NCBI GenBank assembly: GCA_903889245.1
Contig: CAISWQ010000068.1
Location: 1 to 64,000, forward strand
DNA length: 64,000 bases
DNA from: an uncultured Lentisphaerota bacterium
Lineage (GTDB): Bacteria > Verrucomicrobiota > Kiritimatiellia > CAIQIC01
Reading direction: 5' to 3'
Shown here: positions 8,931 to 17,541 of the stretch, one piece after another
Layout: the number at the start of each line of letters is the position of its first letter
How positions within the stretch are numbered: the first letter of the stretch is position 1
Position numbers and translations under genes: made by a program
Notes under the pieces: generated by a model
What the model was told of the DNA's origin: nothing
What the model saw: only the letters and a program-made list of their open reading frames with translations
The model's database searches: none

Positions 8931-9866
8931 ATGACGATCCACAGACAGCAGTTCAGCCGGCGACAGTTTCTCCAAGGCTGCGGGGCGGCAACGGCCGCGC
9001 TGGCGCTCGGTCCGCGGCAGGCGCACGCGGCGGATGACTTCAAGCTGCGTTACCTGCTCGCCTCAAGCCTCTACGGCACGCTGCCGCTGGCGGAGATTCT
9101 GCCGGAGGTCGTGCGCAGCGGCGCCGAGGCGCTCGACGTCTGGCCGCTCAAGCACGGCAACCAGCGCGAGCAGATCACGGAGATGGGTAACGAGAAATGC
9201 GCCGCATTGCTCAAGCAGCACAACGTCCAGCTTGGCTGCCTGACGCGCTTCGATCTCGGCCCGTTCAAGCTGGCGCCGGAGCTCGCCTTTGGGAAGCAGT
9301 TCGGCGCGAAGTTGCTCGTCACCGGCAGCGGCGGCAGCGGCAAGCTGGCCGGCGCCGAGCTCAAGGCCGCGCTCAAGAAATTCGTCGAGGACATGCAGCC
9401 GCACGTCGAGGCCGCGACGCAGGCGGGTATCGTGCTCGGCATCGAGAACCACGGCTCGACGATGCTGGCGACGCCGGACGCGGTCCGCTGGTTCGCGGAG
9501 CTTTCGCCCTCGAACCATCTCGGCGTGGCGCTCGCCCCCTATCACCTGCCGCAGGAGCCGGCGCTGCTCGCGAAGCTGATCGAGGACCTCGGCCCCAAGC
9601 TCGCGCTCTTCTACGCGTGGGAATATGGCAGGGGCTGCATGAAGAAGCTGCCGAAGGATGAGGAAATGATGCAGCTCCCCGGCCGCGGCACGCTCGACTT
9701 CGCGCCGTTGCTGGCCGCGCTGCGCAAGATCAACTACCGCGGCTGGACGAGCATCTTCATGCACCCGACCCCGCGCGGCATCCCGATCCTGCCGACCGCC
9801 GGCGAAGTCACCGCCGCCGTGAACCAGGCCCGCCAGCACCTCGCCGCCTGCCTCGCAAAACCATGA
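8931..9866 (+). CDS. Tat-exported sugar phosphate isomerase/epimerase-like TIM barrel
   Basis: The 311-residue product begins with a Tat-type leader (QFSRRQFLQGCGAAT). A xylose-isomerase-like TIM barrel follows, with the Glu-rich strand ends typical of AP_endonuc_2 proteins (for example 'LGIENHG' near residue 178). In PVC bacteria such secreted proteins are commonly paired with MocA oxidoreductases, probably in 3-keto-sugar chemistry; the substrate here is unknown. It overlaps the MocA gene by ATGA (9863-9866), which supports a functional pair. Confidence 0.8.
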   Translation: MTIHRQQFSRRQFLQGCGAATAALALGPRQAHAADDFKLRYLLASSLYGTLPLAEILPEVVRSGAEALDVWPLKHGNQREQITEMGNEKCAALLKQHNVQLGCLTRFDLGPFKLAPELAFGKQFGAKLLVTGSGGSGKLAGAELKAALKKFVEDMQPHVEAATQAGIVLGIENHGSTMLATPDAVRWFAELSPSNHLGVALAPYHLPQEPALLAKLIEDLGPKLALFYAWEYGRGCMKKLPKDEEMMQLPGRGTLDFAPLLAALRKINYRGWTSIFMHPTPRGIPILPTAGEVTAAVNQARQHLAACLAKP

Positions 9867-11146
9867 CCCTCACCCGTCGAGCTTGGCTGAACTCGGCTGC
9901 GTTGCTGGCAGCGCCGCTAATTGTGCCGCGTTCGGTGTTCGGGCAAAGCAACCGGATTGCGCTCGGTATCATCGGGCTCGGCAGCATGGGGCTGCGGCAC
10001 GTCAAGGGGTTCATCCAGGAGCCCGACTGCCAGCTTGTCGCCGTCTGCGATGTGGATGCCGGGCGGCGGCGCGAGGCGGCGGAGTTCGTGGATCGCACCT
10101 ACGGCGGCGGTGGCGGCTGCGCGCAGTACAACGATTTCCGCGAGCTGCTCGCGCGGCGCGATGTGGATGCGGTCGTCCTCGCGCTGCCCGACCACTGGCA
10201 CGCGCTCATCGCCATGCTGGCGGCGCGCGCGGGCAAGGCGATCTACGGCGAGAAGCCGCTCGCGTTGACGATCGCCGAGGGCCGGCGGATGAGCGACTGC
10301 ATCCGGCAGCACGGCACCGTGTGGCAGACCGGGAGCTGGCAGCGGTCCACCTGGCAGTTCCGGTTCGGCGCGGAGCTGGTCCGCAACGGGCGCATCGGGA
10401 AGTTGCTGCGCGTCGAGGTCGGCAATCCGCCGGGCTCGACCTGCCCGCCGCAGCCGGCGATGCCGGTGCCGGAGTCGCTCGACTACGAGTTGTGGCTCGG
10501 CCCCGCGCCGTGGGCGCCCTACACCGAGCTGCGCTGCCACTGGAATTTCCGCTGGATCCTCGACTATTCCGGCGGCCAGCTCACCGATAACGGCGCGCAT
10601 GATATTGACATCGCGCATTGGGGCATGGGCTGCGACCACACCGGCCCGCAGGAGGTCGAGGGCACCGGCGAGTTCCCGGAGGAAGGTTTGTGGAACGCCG
10701 CCGTGAAGCATCACGTCGTCTGCCGCTACGCCAACGGCGTCGAGCTGTTCATCGGCGACAAGACGCGCTATGCCGGCGGCGTCCGCTGGATCGGCACCGA
10801 GGGCTGGGTCCACGCAAGCCGCGACAAGGGGCTGCTCACCTCGCCGGCGCACCTCGTGAGCGCGAAACTCGGCCCGGAGGCCGAGCACCTGGACCGGAGC
10901 CTCTCCAACCGTCAGGGCCACATCCGCAATTTCCTCGACTGCATCCGCACGCGCGCGCCGACCATCGCGCCGATCGAGGTCGCGCACCGCTCGATCACCG
11001 TCGCGCACCTCGGCAATATCGCGATGCAGCTCGGCCGCAAGATCCGCTGGAACCCGCAGACGGAACAGATCAGCGGCGACCCGACCGCCACACGGATGCT
11101 GGCGCGGCCCTACCGCGGCGCGTGGCACCACGATGCTTTGGTCTGA
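9863..11146 (+). CDS. Exported Gfo/Idh/MocA family oxidoreductase
   Basis: The 427-residue product has an RR leader (LTRRAWLNSAALLAAP), then the NAD(P)-binding motif IIGLGSMGLRH, 'PDHWHALIAML' and the catalytic-lysine signature GEKPLALTIAEGR. The C-terminal alpha/beta domain includes 'DNGAHDIDIAHWGM', characteristic of the PVC subgroup. It probably oxidises or reduces a sugar C3 position in the periplasm. It starts within the stop of the isomerase-like gene and is followed after 20 bases by the PDZ protein gene. Confidence 0.85.
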   Translation: MTLTRRAWLNSAALLAAPLIVPRSVFGQSNRIALGIIGLGSMGLRHVKGFIQEPDCQLVAVCDVDAGRRREAAEFVDRTYGGGGGCAQYNDFRELLARRDVDAVVLALPDHWHALIAMLAARAGKAIYGEKPLALTIAEGRRMSDCIRQHGTVWQTGSWQRSTWQFRFGAELVRNGRIGKLLRVEVGNPPGSTCPPQPAMPVPESLDYELWLGPAPWAPYTELRCHWNFRWILDYSGGQLTDNGAHDIDIAHWGMGCDHTGPQEVEGTGEFPEEGLWNAAVKHHVVCRYANGVELFIGDKTRYAGGVRWIGTEGWVHASRDKGLLTSPAHLVSAKLGPEAEHLDRSLSNRQGHIRNFLDCIRTRAPTIAPIEVAHRSITVAHLGNIAMQLGRKIRWNPQTEQISGDPTATRMLARPYRGAWHHDALV

Positions 11147-11166
11147 TGGATTACCGGGAGAGGTCT

Positions 11167-12054
11167 ATGAAAAACACCCTGCTACTGCTGCTCGCCGCCC
11201 TGCTGGGCGCCGGCCGCGCTGCGGCACAAACGCAAACCAAGACCGTGCAGATGGGCTCCAACTGCACGGTGACGGTGACGACGAGCGTGCTCACGAACGG
11301 CGGCGGAGTTTCGGTGAGCGCGCTGGGTTCCACCCTCGACCCGCAGGTCATCATCCGCGCGCTCGGCGGCCAGGCTGGCGGCGTGACGATGGGCGGCAGC
11401 GCGCTCGATCAGCAGGCCGTCATGAAAATCATCGGCGCCATCACGGGCGGCAACGCCGGGGGCGCCGCGCCCGATCCGCAGACCTATCTCAAGGCCCTCA
11501 CCGGCGCGGCGCGCGCCGCGGGCTGCGGCGTCATCACCGGCGCGACGCAGCTCTCCACCAACCCGGTGACGTGGCTCGGCCTCACCACCGCCGAGCTGGC
11601 GGCCGAGGTTCGCGCCCAACTGCCACTGCCGGAGGGCGCGGGCCTGCTCGTGCGCCAAGTCACGGCCGAGAGCCCCGCCGCGCAGGCCGGGCTCCAGAGT
11701 CACGATGTCTTGCTCAAGCTCGATGACCAGTTGCTCGTCAACTCCGACCAGCTACGCGCCCTGATCCGCGGCCGGAAAGGCGGGGACACGATCACGCTGA
11801 CGTACCTGCACCAGGGCAAGGAACAAAAAGCCAGGGCCAGGCTCGTGAAACGGACGCTCATGGCCGGGGATGATAGCCTCGCGCACGTCATCAACCTGAA
11901 CTCCGGCCATCTGGAGTTGGGACCCGCCTTCGGGCTGATGGGCGCTGGCGGCGGCACGAACGCCGCCAACCGCCTCAACCTCCGGGCCATCCTCGAGGCG
12001 GTCTCGAACGCGATGCAGCAGGCGCAGCAGGAACTGAACGCGCCCGCCAGGTAA
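11167..12054 (+). CDS. Secreted PDZ-domain protein
   Basis: The start at 11167 is preceded by GGGAGAGG and opens a signal peptide (MKNTLLLLLAALLGAGRAAA). The 295-residue product has a low-complexity Gly/Ala/Thr region (about 25-125). A single PDZ domain follows (about 140-220, with 'GAGLLVRQVTAESPAAQAG' and 'DVLLKLDDQLL'), then a Gln/Asn-rich tail. No protease domain precedes the PDZ, so it is probably a scaffold or peptide-binding periplasmic protein rather than a DegP-type protease. It is likely the last gene of the operon starting at 8931. Confidence 0.75.
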   Translation: MKNTLLLLLAALLGAGRAAAQTQTKTVQMGSNCTVTVTTSVLTNGGGVSVSALGSTLDPQVIIRALGGQAGGVTMGGSALDQQAVMKIIGAITGGNAGGAAPDPQTYLKALTGAARAAGCGVITGATQLSTNPVTWLGLTTAELAAEVRAQLPLPEGAGLLVRQVTAESPAAQAGLQSHDVLLKLDDQLLVNSDQLRALIRGRKGGDTITLTYLHQGKEQKARARLVKRTLMAGDDSLAHVINLNSGHLELGPAFGLMGAGGGTNAANRLNLRAILEAVSNAMQQAQQELNAPAR

Positions 12055-12065
12055 ACCGGCCCGCG

Positions 12066-12115
12066 CTTTTCCAAGCCTTGGGAAAAACGCTCCTCCCGGT
12101 TTCCAATCCTTGGAT
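12066..12115. repeat. Phased palindrome array, 2 copies
   Basis: Copies are centred at 12076 and 12108 (32 bp apart), directly after the PDZ gene and upstream of the fucosidase. Confidence 0.85.
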
Positions 12116-12123
12116 AACTCCGC

Positions 12124-12164
12124 GGTCAAGAATTGACATGGCTTGGTCAAGAATTGGCATGTCA
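12124..12164. promoter_or_regulatory. Candidate regulator-binding site: 17-mer direct repeat plus inverted repeat
   Basis: GGTCAAGAATTGACATG (12124-12140) recurs with one mismatch at 12145-12161, exactly 21 bp (two helical turns) later. The same segment contains TGACATG (12134-12140) and its inverse CATGTCA (12158-12164). It lies about 67 bases before the fucosidase start, a natural place for an operator. Confidence 0.5.
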
Positions 12165-12230
12165 GCGAAACCATTGCCTGTCTATTTTCCCGTCGGTGAT
12201 GTGTGTTGGCTGTCCAGAAAGGATGGGTTC

Positions 12231-13790
12231 ATGAAGAAGGTTCTGTTGGCTTTCTGTTTGTTCGCGGGTTTGTCGAGCCGGGCGGCAACCGGTCCGTTCA
12301 AGCCGGAGGACGAATCGCTCAAGCAATATCGTTGCCCCGAGTGGTTCCGCGACGCCAAGTTCGGCATCTGGGCGCACTGGGGGCCGCAATGCGTGCCGGA
12401 ACTGGACTCCTGGTATGCCCGGCGGCTCTATGAGCACGATGGGTTCGATGACAAGAAGGGCGTGCCCACGGGTCAATCGCGCGCCAACAAATATCATCTC
12501 GAACATTACGGGCACCCATCCAAGTTCGGCTTCAAGGACATCCTGCCCCTGTGGAAGGCGGAAAAGTGGGACCCGGAGCGTTTGATGGCGCTCTACAAGA
12601 AGGCCGGCGCGAAATACTTTGTCAGCCTCGGCGTGCATCACGATAACTTCGCGCTCTACGACTCGAAACTCTGCTGTTGGAACGCGGTGGAGATGGGGCC
12701 GAAATGCGACGTGGTCGCCCGGTGGCAGCAGGCGGCGGCGAAGGCCGGGTTGCGGTTCGGCATCACCGAGCACCTCGCGGCGAGCTGGTGGTTCTACAGT
12801 TCGTCCAAGGGCGCCGACAAAACCGGGCCGCTGGCCGGCGTGCCCTATGATGGCTGCGACCCGCACTACGCGGACCTCTACTGGAGCGGCAACGAGAAGC
12901 CGAGCTTCCATTATTACGGCGAGGATGTGCCCACCGCCCACAAAATCAAATGGGGCCAGCGCATCGAGGAGATCGTGGACCTCTATCATCCCGACCTGCT
13001 CTATTCCGACAGTCCGCTGCCGTATCCCGTGGAAGCCGGCCGGAAGATGCTGGCGCATTTCTACAACGACAATATCCAGCAACACGGCGGCAAGCTGGAG
13101 GCGGTCTATAACTGCAAGCAGAACGCGGACGGCCGGTGGGTGCGTGATCTGGAACGCGGTGTGATGGAAGGGATCAATCCCGAACCGTGGCAAACCGACA
13201 CCTGCATCGGCAACTGGTACTACACGGCGGGCTATAAATATAAAAGCTCCGCGGCCGTGATCCACATGCTGATTGATATCGTCAGCAAGAACGGCAACCT
13301 GCTCCTGAACTTCCCCCAGCACGCCGACGGTACCTTGGATCAGGAAGCGGAAAAGATTCTGGCCGATCTGGCGGCGTGGATACCGGTCAACGGAGAAGCC
13401 ATCTACGCAACAAGACCATGGAAAATCTATGGCGAAGGTCCGACCAAACTGGGCAAGGGGCACTTTGGCGGACTCAATGATACGGGCAACTACAAGCCGT
13501 CCGATATCCGCTTCACGCAATCGAAGGATGGCGCAACGCTCTACGCGCTCACGCTCGGCGTGCCGCAGGGCGCGGTCTGCATCAAGGCGCTCGCCGCGCC
13601 GGCGGGCAAGGTCGGCAGCGTCGCGCTGCTCGGCAGCGCCGCCAAGCTCGACTGGCAACAGACCGCCGACGGCCTCGTCATTAAGCTGCCGGAACAGAAA
13701 CCATGTGCGCATGCCCTCGCATTCAGAATCGCGGGCGAGAACCTTCAGCCCGTCGCGCCGCCGACCTCGCACTCGCCAGCCAGACCTTGA
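12231..13790 (+). CDS. Secreted GH29-like alpha-L-fucosidase
   Basis: The start at 12231 follows AAAGGA and gives a signal peptide (MKKVLLAFCLFAGLSSRAA) and a 519-residue protein. GH29 hallmarks are 'FGIWAHWGPQ' early in the mature protein, 'KKAGAKYFVSLGVHHDNFALYDS', and 'DLLYSDSPLP', where the Asp aligns with the GH29 nucleophile. A C-terminal beta-sandwich follows. It should release alpha-L-fucose from glycans in the periplasm or outside. Upstream sequence that keeps the frame open to 12078 consists of repeat copies and is not part of the gene. The 17-mer direct repeat upstream suggests dedicated control. Confidence 0.88.
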   Translation: MKKVLLAFCLFAGLSSRAATGPFKPEDESLKQYRCPEWFRDAKFGIWAHWGPQCVPELDSWYARRLYEHDGFDDKKGVPTGQSRANKYHLEHYGHPSKFGFKDILPLWKAEKWDPERLMALYKKAGAKYFVSLGVHHDNFALYDSKLCCWNAVEMGPKCDVVARWQQAAAKAGLRFGITEHLAASWWFYSSSKGADKTGPLAGVPYDGCDPHYADLYWSGNEKPSFHYYGEDVPTAHKIKWGQRIEEIVDLYHPDLLYSDSPLPYPVEAGRKMLAHFYNDNIQQHGGKLEAVYNCKQNADGRWVRDLERGVMEGINPEPWQTDTCIGNWYYTAGYKYKSSAAVIHMLIDIVSKNGNLLLNFPQHADGTLDQEAEKILADLAAWIPVNGEAIYATRPWKIYGEGPTKLGKGHFGGLNDTGNYKPSDIRFTQSKDGATLYALTLGVPQGAVCIKALAAPAGKVGSVALLGSAAKLDWQQTADGLVIKLPEQKPCAHALAFRIAGENLQPVAPPTSHSPARP

Positions 13791-13862
13791 CCTGCGCCGT
13801 CAGACGATGCTGGGGCGTACAGGTCGTTGGCCGGAATGCGAGTGCCTTGATCAGGCGGACAG

Positions 13863-14612
13863 TCAGCAGATGCGCATGGTCAGGCCACCATCCACGGTGA
13901 AGGTCTCGCCGGTGAGGTAGTCGTTGCGGACGAGTTCGCAGATCAGGCTGGCGACCTGCGCGGGCGTGCCTTCGCGATGCAGCGGAATCCGGTTATCGAT
14001 GTTGTGCTTCTTCGCCTCCGGCGTCATCGCGGCGTGGAAGGCCGTGCGGATGACGCCGGGCGCGACGCAGTTGACGCGGATGTTGTCATCGGCCAGCTCA
14101 TAGGCGAGGCCGCGCGCGAACTGCGGTAGCGCGCCCTTGACCACCTGGTAGGCGAGACCGAACTTGAGTCCGCGCAAGCCGGCAACCGAGGAAACGAGGA
14201 CGATGGCGCCGGCTTTCTTCCGCTGCATCGCGGGCACAGCGGCGCGGCACAGATGGAAAATCGCGTCCACGTGGACGGCAAACGCCTCGCGCCAAATCTC
14301 CGGCGTCAGCTCCATCAGCTTGCCGCGGACGGCTCCGCCAGCCGAATGGACGAGCACATCCACGTCGCCAAGCTGCTGCGCGGTCTGCTCGACGCAGCGC
14401 GTCGCGTCCGCCGGCTGGCCCATGTCGGCGGCGATCAGCAGGCAGCGCCGGCCGTGCTTCTCGATCTGCGCGCGCACCTGCTGCGCACCGTCATCGAGAT
14501 GCCGCGCCACCACCGCCACATCCGCACCGCGTACCGCCAGCTCGAGGGCCGTAGCCGCGCCGATGCCCTTGGTGCCGCCGGTGACCAGTGCCACTTTGTT
14601 GGTGAGTTCCAT
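13863..14612 (-). CDS. SDR-family short-chain dehydrogenase
   Basis: The 249-residue classical SDR has the cofactor motif TGGTKGIGAAT, the 'HSAGG' loop (NAG equivalent), catalytic Ser in 'VLVSSVAG', Tyr-x3-Lys in AYQVVKG, and the C-terminal 'DGGLTM'. It is a cytosolic NAD(P)-dependent oxidoreductase of the 3-oxoacyl-reductase or sugar-dehydrogenase type; the substrate cannot be read from sequence. It lies 7 bases after the isomerase-like gene in the same direction. A sugar role, such as oxidation of fucose or rhamnose, is therefore plausible but inferred. Confidence 0.85.
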   Translation of the reverse strand: MELTNKVALVTGGTKGIGAATALELAVRGADVAVVARHLDDGAQQVRAQIEKHGRRCLLIAADMGQPADATRCVEQTAQQLGDVDVLVHSAGGAVRGKLMELTPEIWREAFAVHVDAIFHLCRAAVPAMQRKKAGAIVLVSSVAGLRGLKFGLAYQVVKGALPQFARGLAYELADDNIRVNCVAPGVIRTAFHAAMTPEAKKHNIDNRIPLHREGTPAQVASLICELVRNDYLTGETFTVDGGLTMRIC

Positions 14613-14619
14613 TTTCTCC

Positions 14620-15519
14620 TCACGCGAGCCACTGGCCGACGACGCGCCGCGTATCGGTCAGGATTTTTTGCAGCGTCGGCTGGTCCATCGGGCTCCACTT
14701 GAACTCGATGTGGACCGAGAGCGGCTCGCTGTAGTTCATCTTGCGCAGGCGCTGGAAGAAATCGGTCTTGCCGAATTCGCCCGTGCCGAAGGGCACGAAG
14801 CCGGTGCCGCGCGTGGTGTCCTTGACGTAGGCGATCTTCAGCCACGGCTTGAGCGCCTCGAAGTGCTGGCCCCATTCATCGCCGTGGACGATCAACGCAT
14901 GGCCGAGGTCGAACGCGCACGCGATCTGTTTCGGGTCGAAGTCCTGGAGCACCTCGCGCATCTCGCCGAGATCGCCGCCGACGTAGCGGCTGGTGGACTT
15001 CTTGTTGGGTGAATGGTTCTGAAAGATCGCGCAGACGCCGATCTCGCGGTTGAGCGCGGCGAGGTCCTTGAGCTGCGCCTTGACCTCGGCGCGCACCTTC
15101 TCCGGCGAGGGGCCACCGGCTTTGTGCTGCCAGTAGCCGATGCGGTAATAGGTGACGCCAAGCTTCTTCGCGGCGCGCAGGATGTTCTCCGCGCCCGGCG
15201 ACTTCACCTCGGTGATCGCCGTGGTCAGCAACATGATCTTCTGTTTCTGCTTGCCGAGGATTTCGGCATAGCGAGGGAGGTCCTCGGCGACGCGCTCCGG
15301 CAGCACCACGCCCTTGGGCCGCACCGTGCAATCCACGCCATCGAAACCCGCGGCGGCGAGCGTGGCGGCGGATTGTTCCCACGTCATCTTGGCTTCCTGA
15401 AAAACCTTGTCGAAGATCACCAACGGCGGCGCGAATTTTTCGGCGCCGAACGCGCGGCACAGCGGCGCGGCGGCGGCGAGTTGCAGGAACCGGCGGCGGG
15501 AGAAGGCCAGGTTGGTCAT
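14620..15519 (-). CDS. Tat-exported sugar phosphate isomerase/epimerase-like protein
   Basis: The 299-residue protein has an RR leader (FSRRRFLQLAAAAPL) and an AP_endonuc_2-type TIM barrel ('AGFDGVDCTVRP', 'AFDLGHAL', 'HIEFKW' near the end). It is the second such protein in the window. Its start follows an AAAGGAATAA site. It is first in a two-gene unit with the SDR. The likely role is isomerisation or epimerisation of a sugar intermediate, inferred from family only. Confidence 0.8.
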   Translation of the reverse strand: MTNLAFSRRRFLQLAAAAPLCRAFGAEKFAPPLVIFDKVFQEAKMTWEQSAATLAAAGFDGVDCTVRPKGVVLPERVAEDLPRYAEILGKQKQKIMLLTTAITEVKSPGAENILRAAKKLGVTYYRIGYWQHKAGGPSPEKVRAEVKAQLKDLAALNREIGVCAIFQNHSPNKKSTSRYVGGDLGEMREVLQDFDPKQIACAFDLGHALIVHGDEWGQHFEALKPWLKIAYVKDTTRGTGFVPFGTGEFGKTDFFQRLRKMNYSEPLSVHIEFKWSPMDQPTLQKILTDTRRVVGQWLA

Positions 15520-15561
15520 GATTTATTCCTTTGGGTGGGCGGGCGGGTTGGGTTGTGGTGC

Positions 15562-15586
15562 GCCGGGTCGGAGACCCGGCCTACAG
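15562..15586. repeat. REP-like hairpin GCCGGGTC/GACCCGGC next to CTACAG
   Basis: An 8-bp perfect stem with a 3-base loop is followed by CTACAG. It is the same element type as the tandem copies at 27297-27467 but in the opposite orientation. It lies between the isomerase-like gene start and the HEAT-like gene end. Confidence 0.75.
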
Positions 15587-15692
15587 CGATCTGGTGGATT
15601 GATGACATCAAGCCAGGCCCACGGCTCGCGGCGGGCGCGAGAGAGCAGGCGCTTGGCGTCGGCACCTTTGCGGATGGAAGACTCGCCCTCAG

Positions 15693-17531
15693 TCATTCAC
15701 GCTCCGGCGAAACGCTCACGCCACTGGAGTCTGAAGAATGAATGCCAAGACCATGGGGCAGATCGGCAATTCTGAATATGTCGCCGTGTTCAATCTTGCT
15801 CCTGTTCGCTTCCAAAAAGTGGAGCCAGTCTTCGCGCATTTTCTGGGCGGAATCGAACTTTTTGGGAACCACCAAATTCCCCCCGACATTGGGACCAACA
15901 ATGATGTCAAAAAGATGTTGAATGATATGGTGCGGCAAATAGTCATTCATGTCTTGGGGTGCCGCGATCCGGGACGCCCAGATGGTGACAGCGTCGTATC
16001 GAGCATTGTATTTCAGCGCGATGTCATTCGCAGCACGTTGCAGCCATTCATTCTCCGCTTTTTTCAGAACGCTCAACGCGAGGTCACGATGGCGTGGATC
16101 GTTCATGCGGCGCGCCGTTTCAAAGGCATAGGTTTGCACGCCCTCATACGTGTCCGTCATCCGTTGTGCGATCAGATCGGAAAGTGACGGCGGAACATTA
16201 TTGGGCAAACACTCGATCGCTTTCATGCGCAGATAGGGCAGCGAATGTTGAAGACCGCGAGCAAACATGGCCCGCTCATCCGGCGAAAGAACTTTGTCGC
16301 CTCCGCCGTGACGCGCGAGGAACACTAACAAATTGCCCGGCGAGAGAGTTTCTGATGCTTCAACATCAAGATTTGAATTGATGGTCAGTGCCGCACCAAC
16401 GAGCGAATCGGCAGCCCGGATGGGGGCGGGATAGTGAATTTCAAATAGGTATTCTGCGTTTGTACCGGCAACCGCAACCTCCAACGCGTTTCGGATGGCT
16501 GGCAGGTCTTCGGATTTTCCGATCAACGAAAGCAGCGAGGTGGCCGTGAGAAAATCTCCGCGATCAGTTCCCGCGAGGAGACGCGCACAAAATTTGCGGA
16601 CGGACGGCGACAGCGATTCGTTCCAGGAATTCGTGATAATGAATTGCCGACGCTCCGCCCCCCACGGGCCGGTGAACGCGCTCTCGGGATGCGGCAACCG
16701 CGGCTCGATCAATTTGGCAGCCTTTGCTGCAAACTCGGCATTGGTGTGTTGCAATAAATCAACCAAGGCAGCGCTTGCGTCCAGCGTTCGAATGCTTCCG
16801 ATGCCATCAAGGGCGTTCTCATTGCCATGCCTTGCCCGCTCCTGCAACGGCCGCAAAAAAGCCGGCCAGCGGATACAGCGGTAATCCAAGCGCGATTTGC
16901 CTTTCTTGCCCCACGTCGGTCCATAATCTGGCTTGGCGTTTTCTTCTTCTGCCAAAATCCGGCGGGTATCCTGCTCGGTGGTTGCGAGTATTTTGATCGT
17001 TGTCTCCACCACACGCGGATCGTTTGTCCGTTGTGGCCCGTAGCCAAGATCATGAAAGGCCCGGACCGTGTATGTGCCCGGCTCATCAAACCGGCAGTAC
17101 TCATGGACATAAACCTTCTCAAACCACTCCCCGCCGGGTTTGATGTCACCACCTGCCATGATTCCGCCGCCACAGTTTCGCATCAACGGCGTGGGATCAG
17201 TAACAGATTTTCCTTTTTTCGAAACAGCAGTGACGGTGAAACGGTCCGCCCGCGTACTCCCTCGATAATCACCACCGGTCGAAATTTCGGCAGTGTTGGT
17301 GCCAGCGTTTTCGATCCGGTAATAAAGCAGGATGGGTTCACCAAGATAGAAATTCGCGCGATCGCCAACCAACTGCACCTTCATACTGGGCGGCCATATC
17401 CCGTCTTTGCCGGACAAATGCAGGAATCCCCGAAACTGATCCGGATGCGCCGCGACAACTTCCAAGGCTTGGAAAAAAGCCAGTGCCAGAATTCCAAGCC
17501 TTGGAATTTTCTGTTTGCGCAGCGTTTGCAT
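15693..17531 (-). CDS. Secreted HEAT-like repeat protein of unknown function
   Basis: The 612-residue product from the ATG at 17531 has an apparent signal peptide whose hydrophobic core is encoded by two copies of the palindrome family (IPRLGILALAFFQALEVVAA). An immunoglobulin-like region (about 45-150) precedes helical HEAT-like repeats (about 210-560) with motifs such as 'RMNDPRHRDLALSVLKKAE'. No catalytic motif is seen; a protein-binding role is likely. Base composition is visibly more AT-rich than its neighbours, hinting at acquisition. It lies 10 bases downstream of a MocA gene, as if in one operon. Confidence 0.65.
   Translation of the reverse strand: MQTLRKQKIPRLGILALAFFQALEVVAAHPDQFRGFLHLSGKDGIWPPSMKVQLVGDRANFYLGEPILLYYRIENAGTNTAEISTGGDYRGSTRADRFTVTAVSKKGKSVTDPTPLMRNCGGGIMAGGDIKPGGEWFEKVYVHEYCRFDEPGTYTVRAFHDLGYGPQRTNDPRVVETTIKILATTEQDTRRILAEEENAKPDYGPTWGKKGKSRLDYRCIRWPAFLRPLQERARHGNENALDGIGSIRTLDASAALVDLLQHTNAEFAAKAAKLIEPRLPHPESAFTGPWGAERRQFIITNSWNESLSPSVRKFCARLLAGTDRGDFLTATSLLSLIGKSEDLPAIRNALEVAVAGTNAEYLFEIHYPAPIRAADSLVGAALTINSNLDVEASETLSPGNLLVFLARHGGGDKVLSPDERAMFARGLQHSLPYLRMKAIECLPNNVPPSLSDLIAQRMTDTYEGVQTYAFETARRMNDPRHRDLALSVLKKAENEWLQRAANDIALKYNARYDAVTIWASRIAAPQDMNDYLPHHIIQHLFDIIVGPNVGGNLVVPKKFDSAQKMREDWLHFLEANRSKIEHGDIFRIADLPHGLGIHSSDSSGVSVSPERE
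17459..17511. repeat. Phased palindrome array, 2 copies, inside a reading frame
   Basis: Copies are centred at 17467 and 17499 (32 bp apart). Both fall within codons of the signal peptide of the HEAT-like gene. Confidence 0.85.
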
Positions 17532-17541
17532 TTTCACGGCA

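Noticed and set aside
8265-9026. 253-residue minus-strand frame including the esterase signal peptide
   Set aside because: Only its middle (from 8720) is real, as the signal peptide of the frameshifted esterase. The rest is repeat DNA and out-of-frame sequence.
10618-11166. Upstream extension of the PDZ-protein frame
   Set aside because: It is an out-of-frame shadow inside the MocA gene; the signal peptide begins at 11167.
12078-12230. Upstream extension of the fucosidase frame
   Set aside because: It consists of palindrome repeats and the direct-repeat operator; a ribosome binding site and signal peptide fix the start at 12231.
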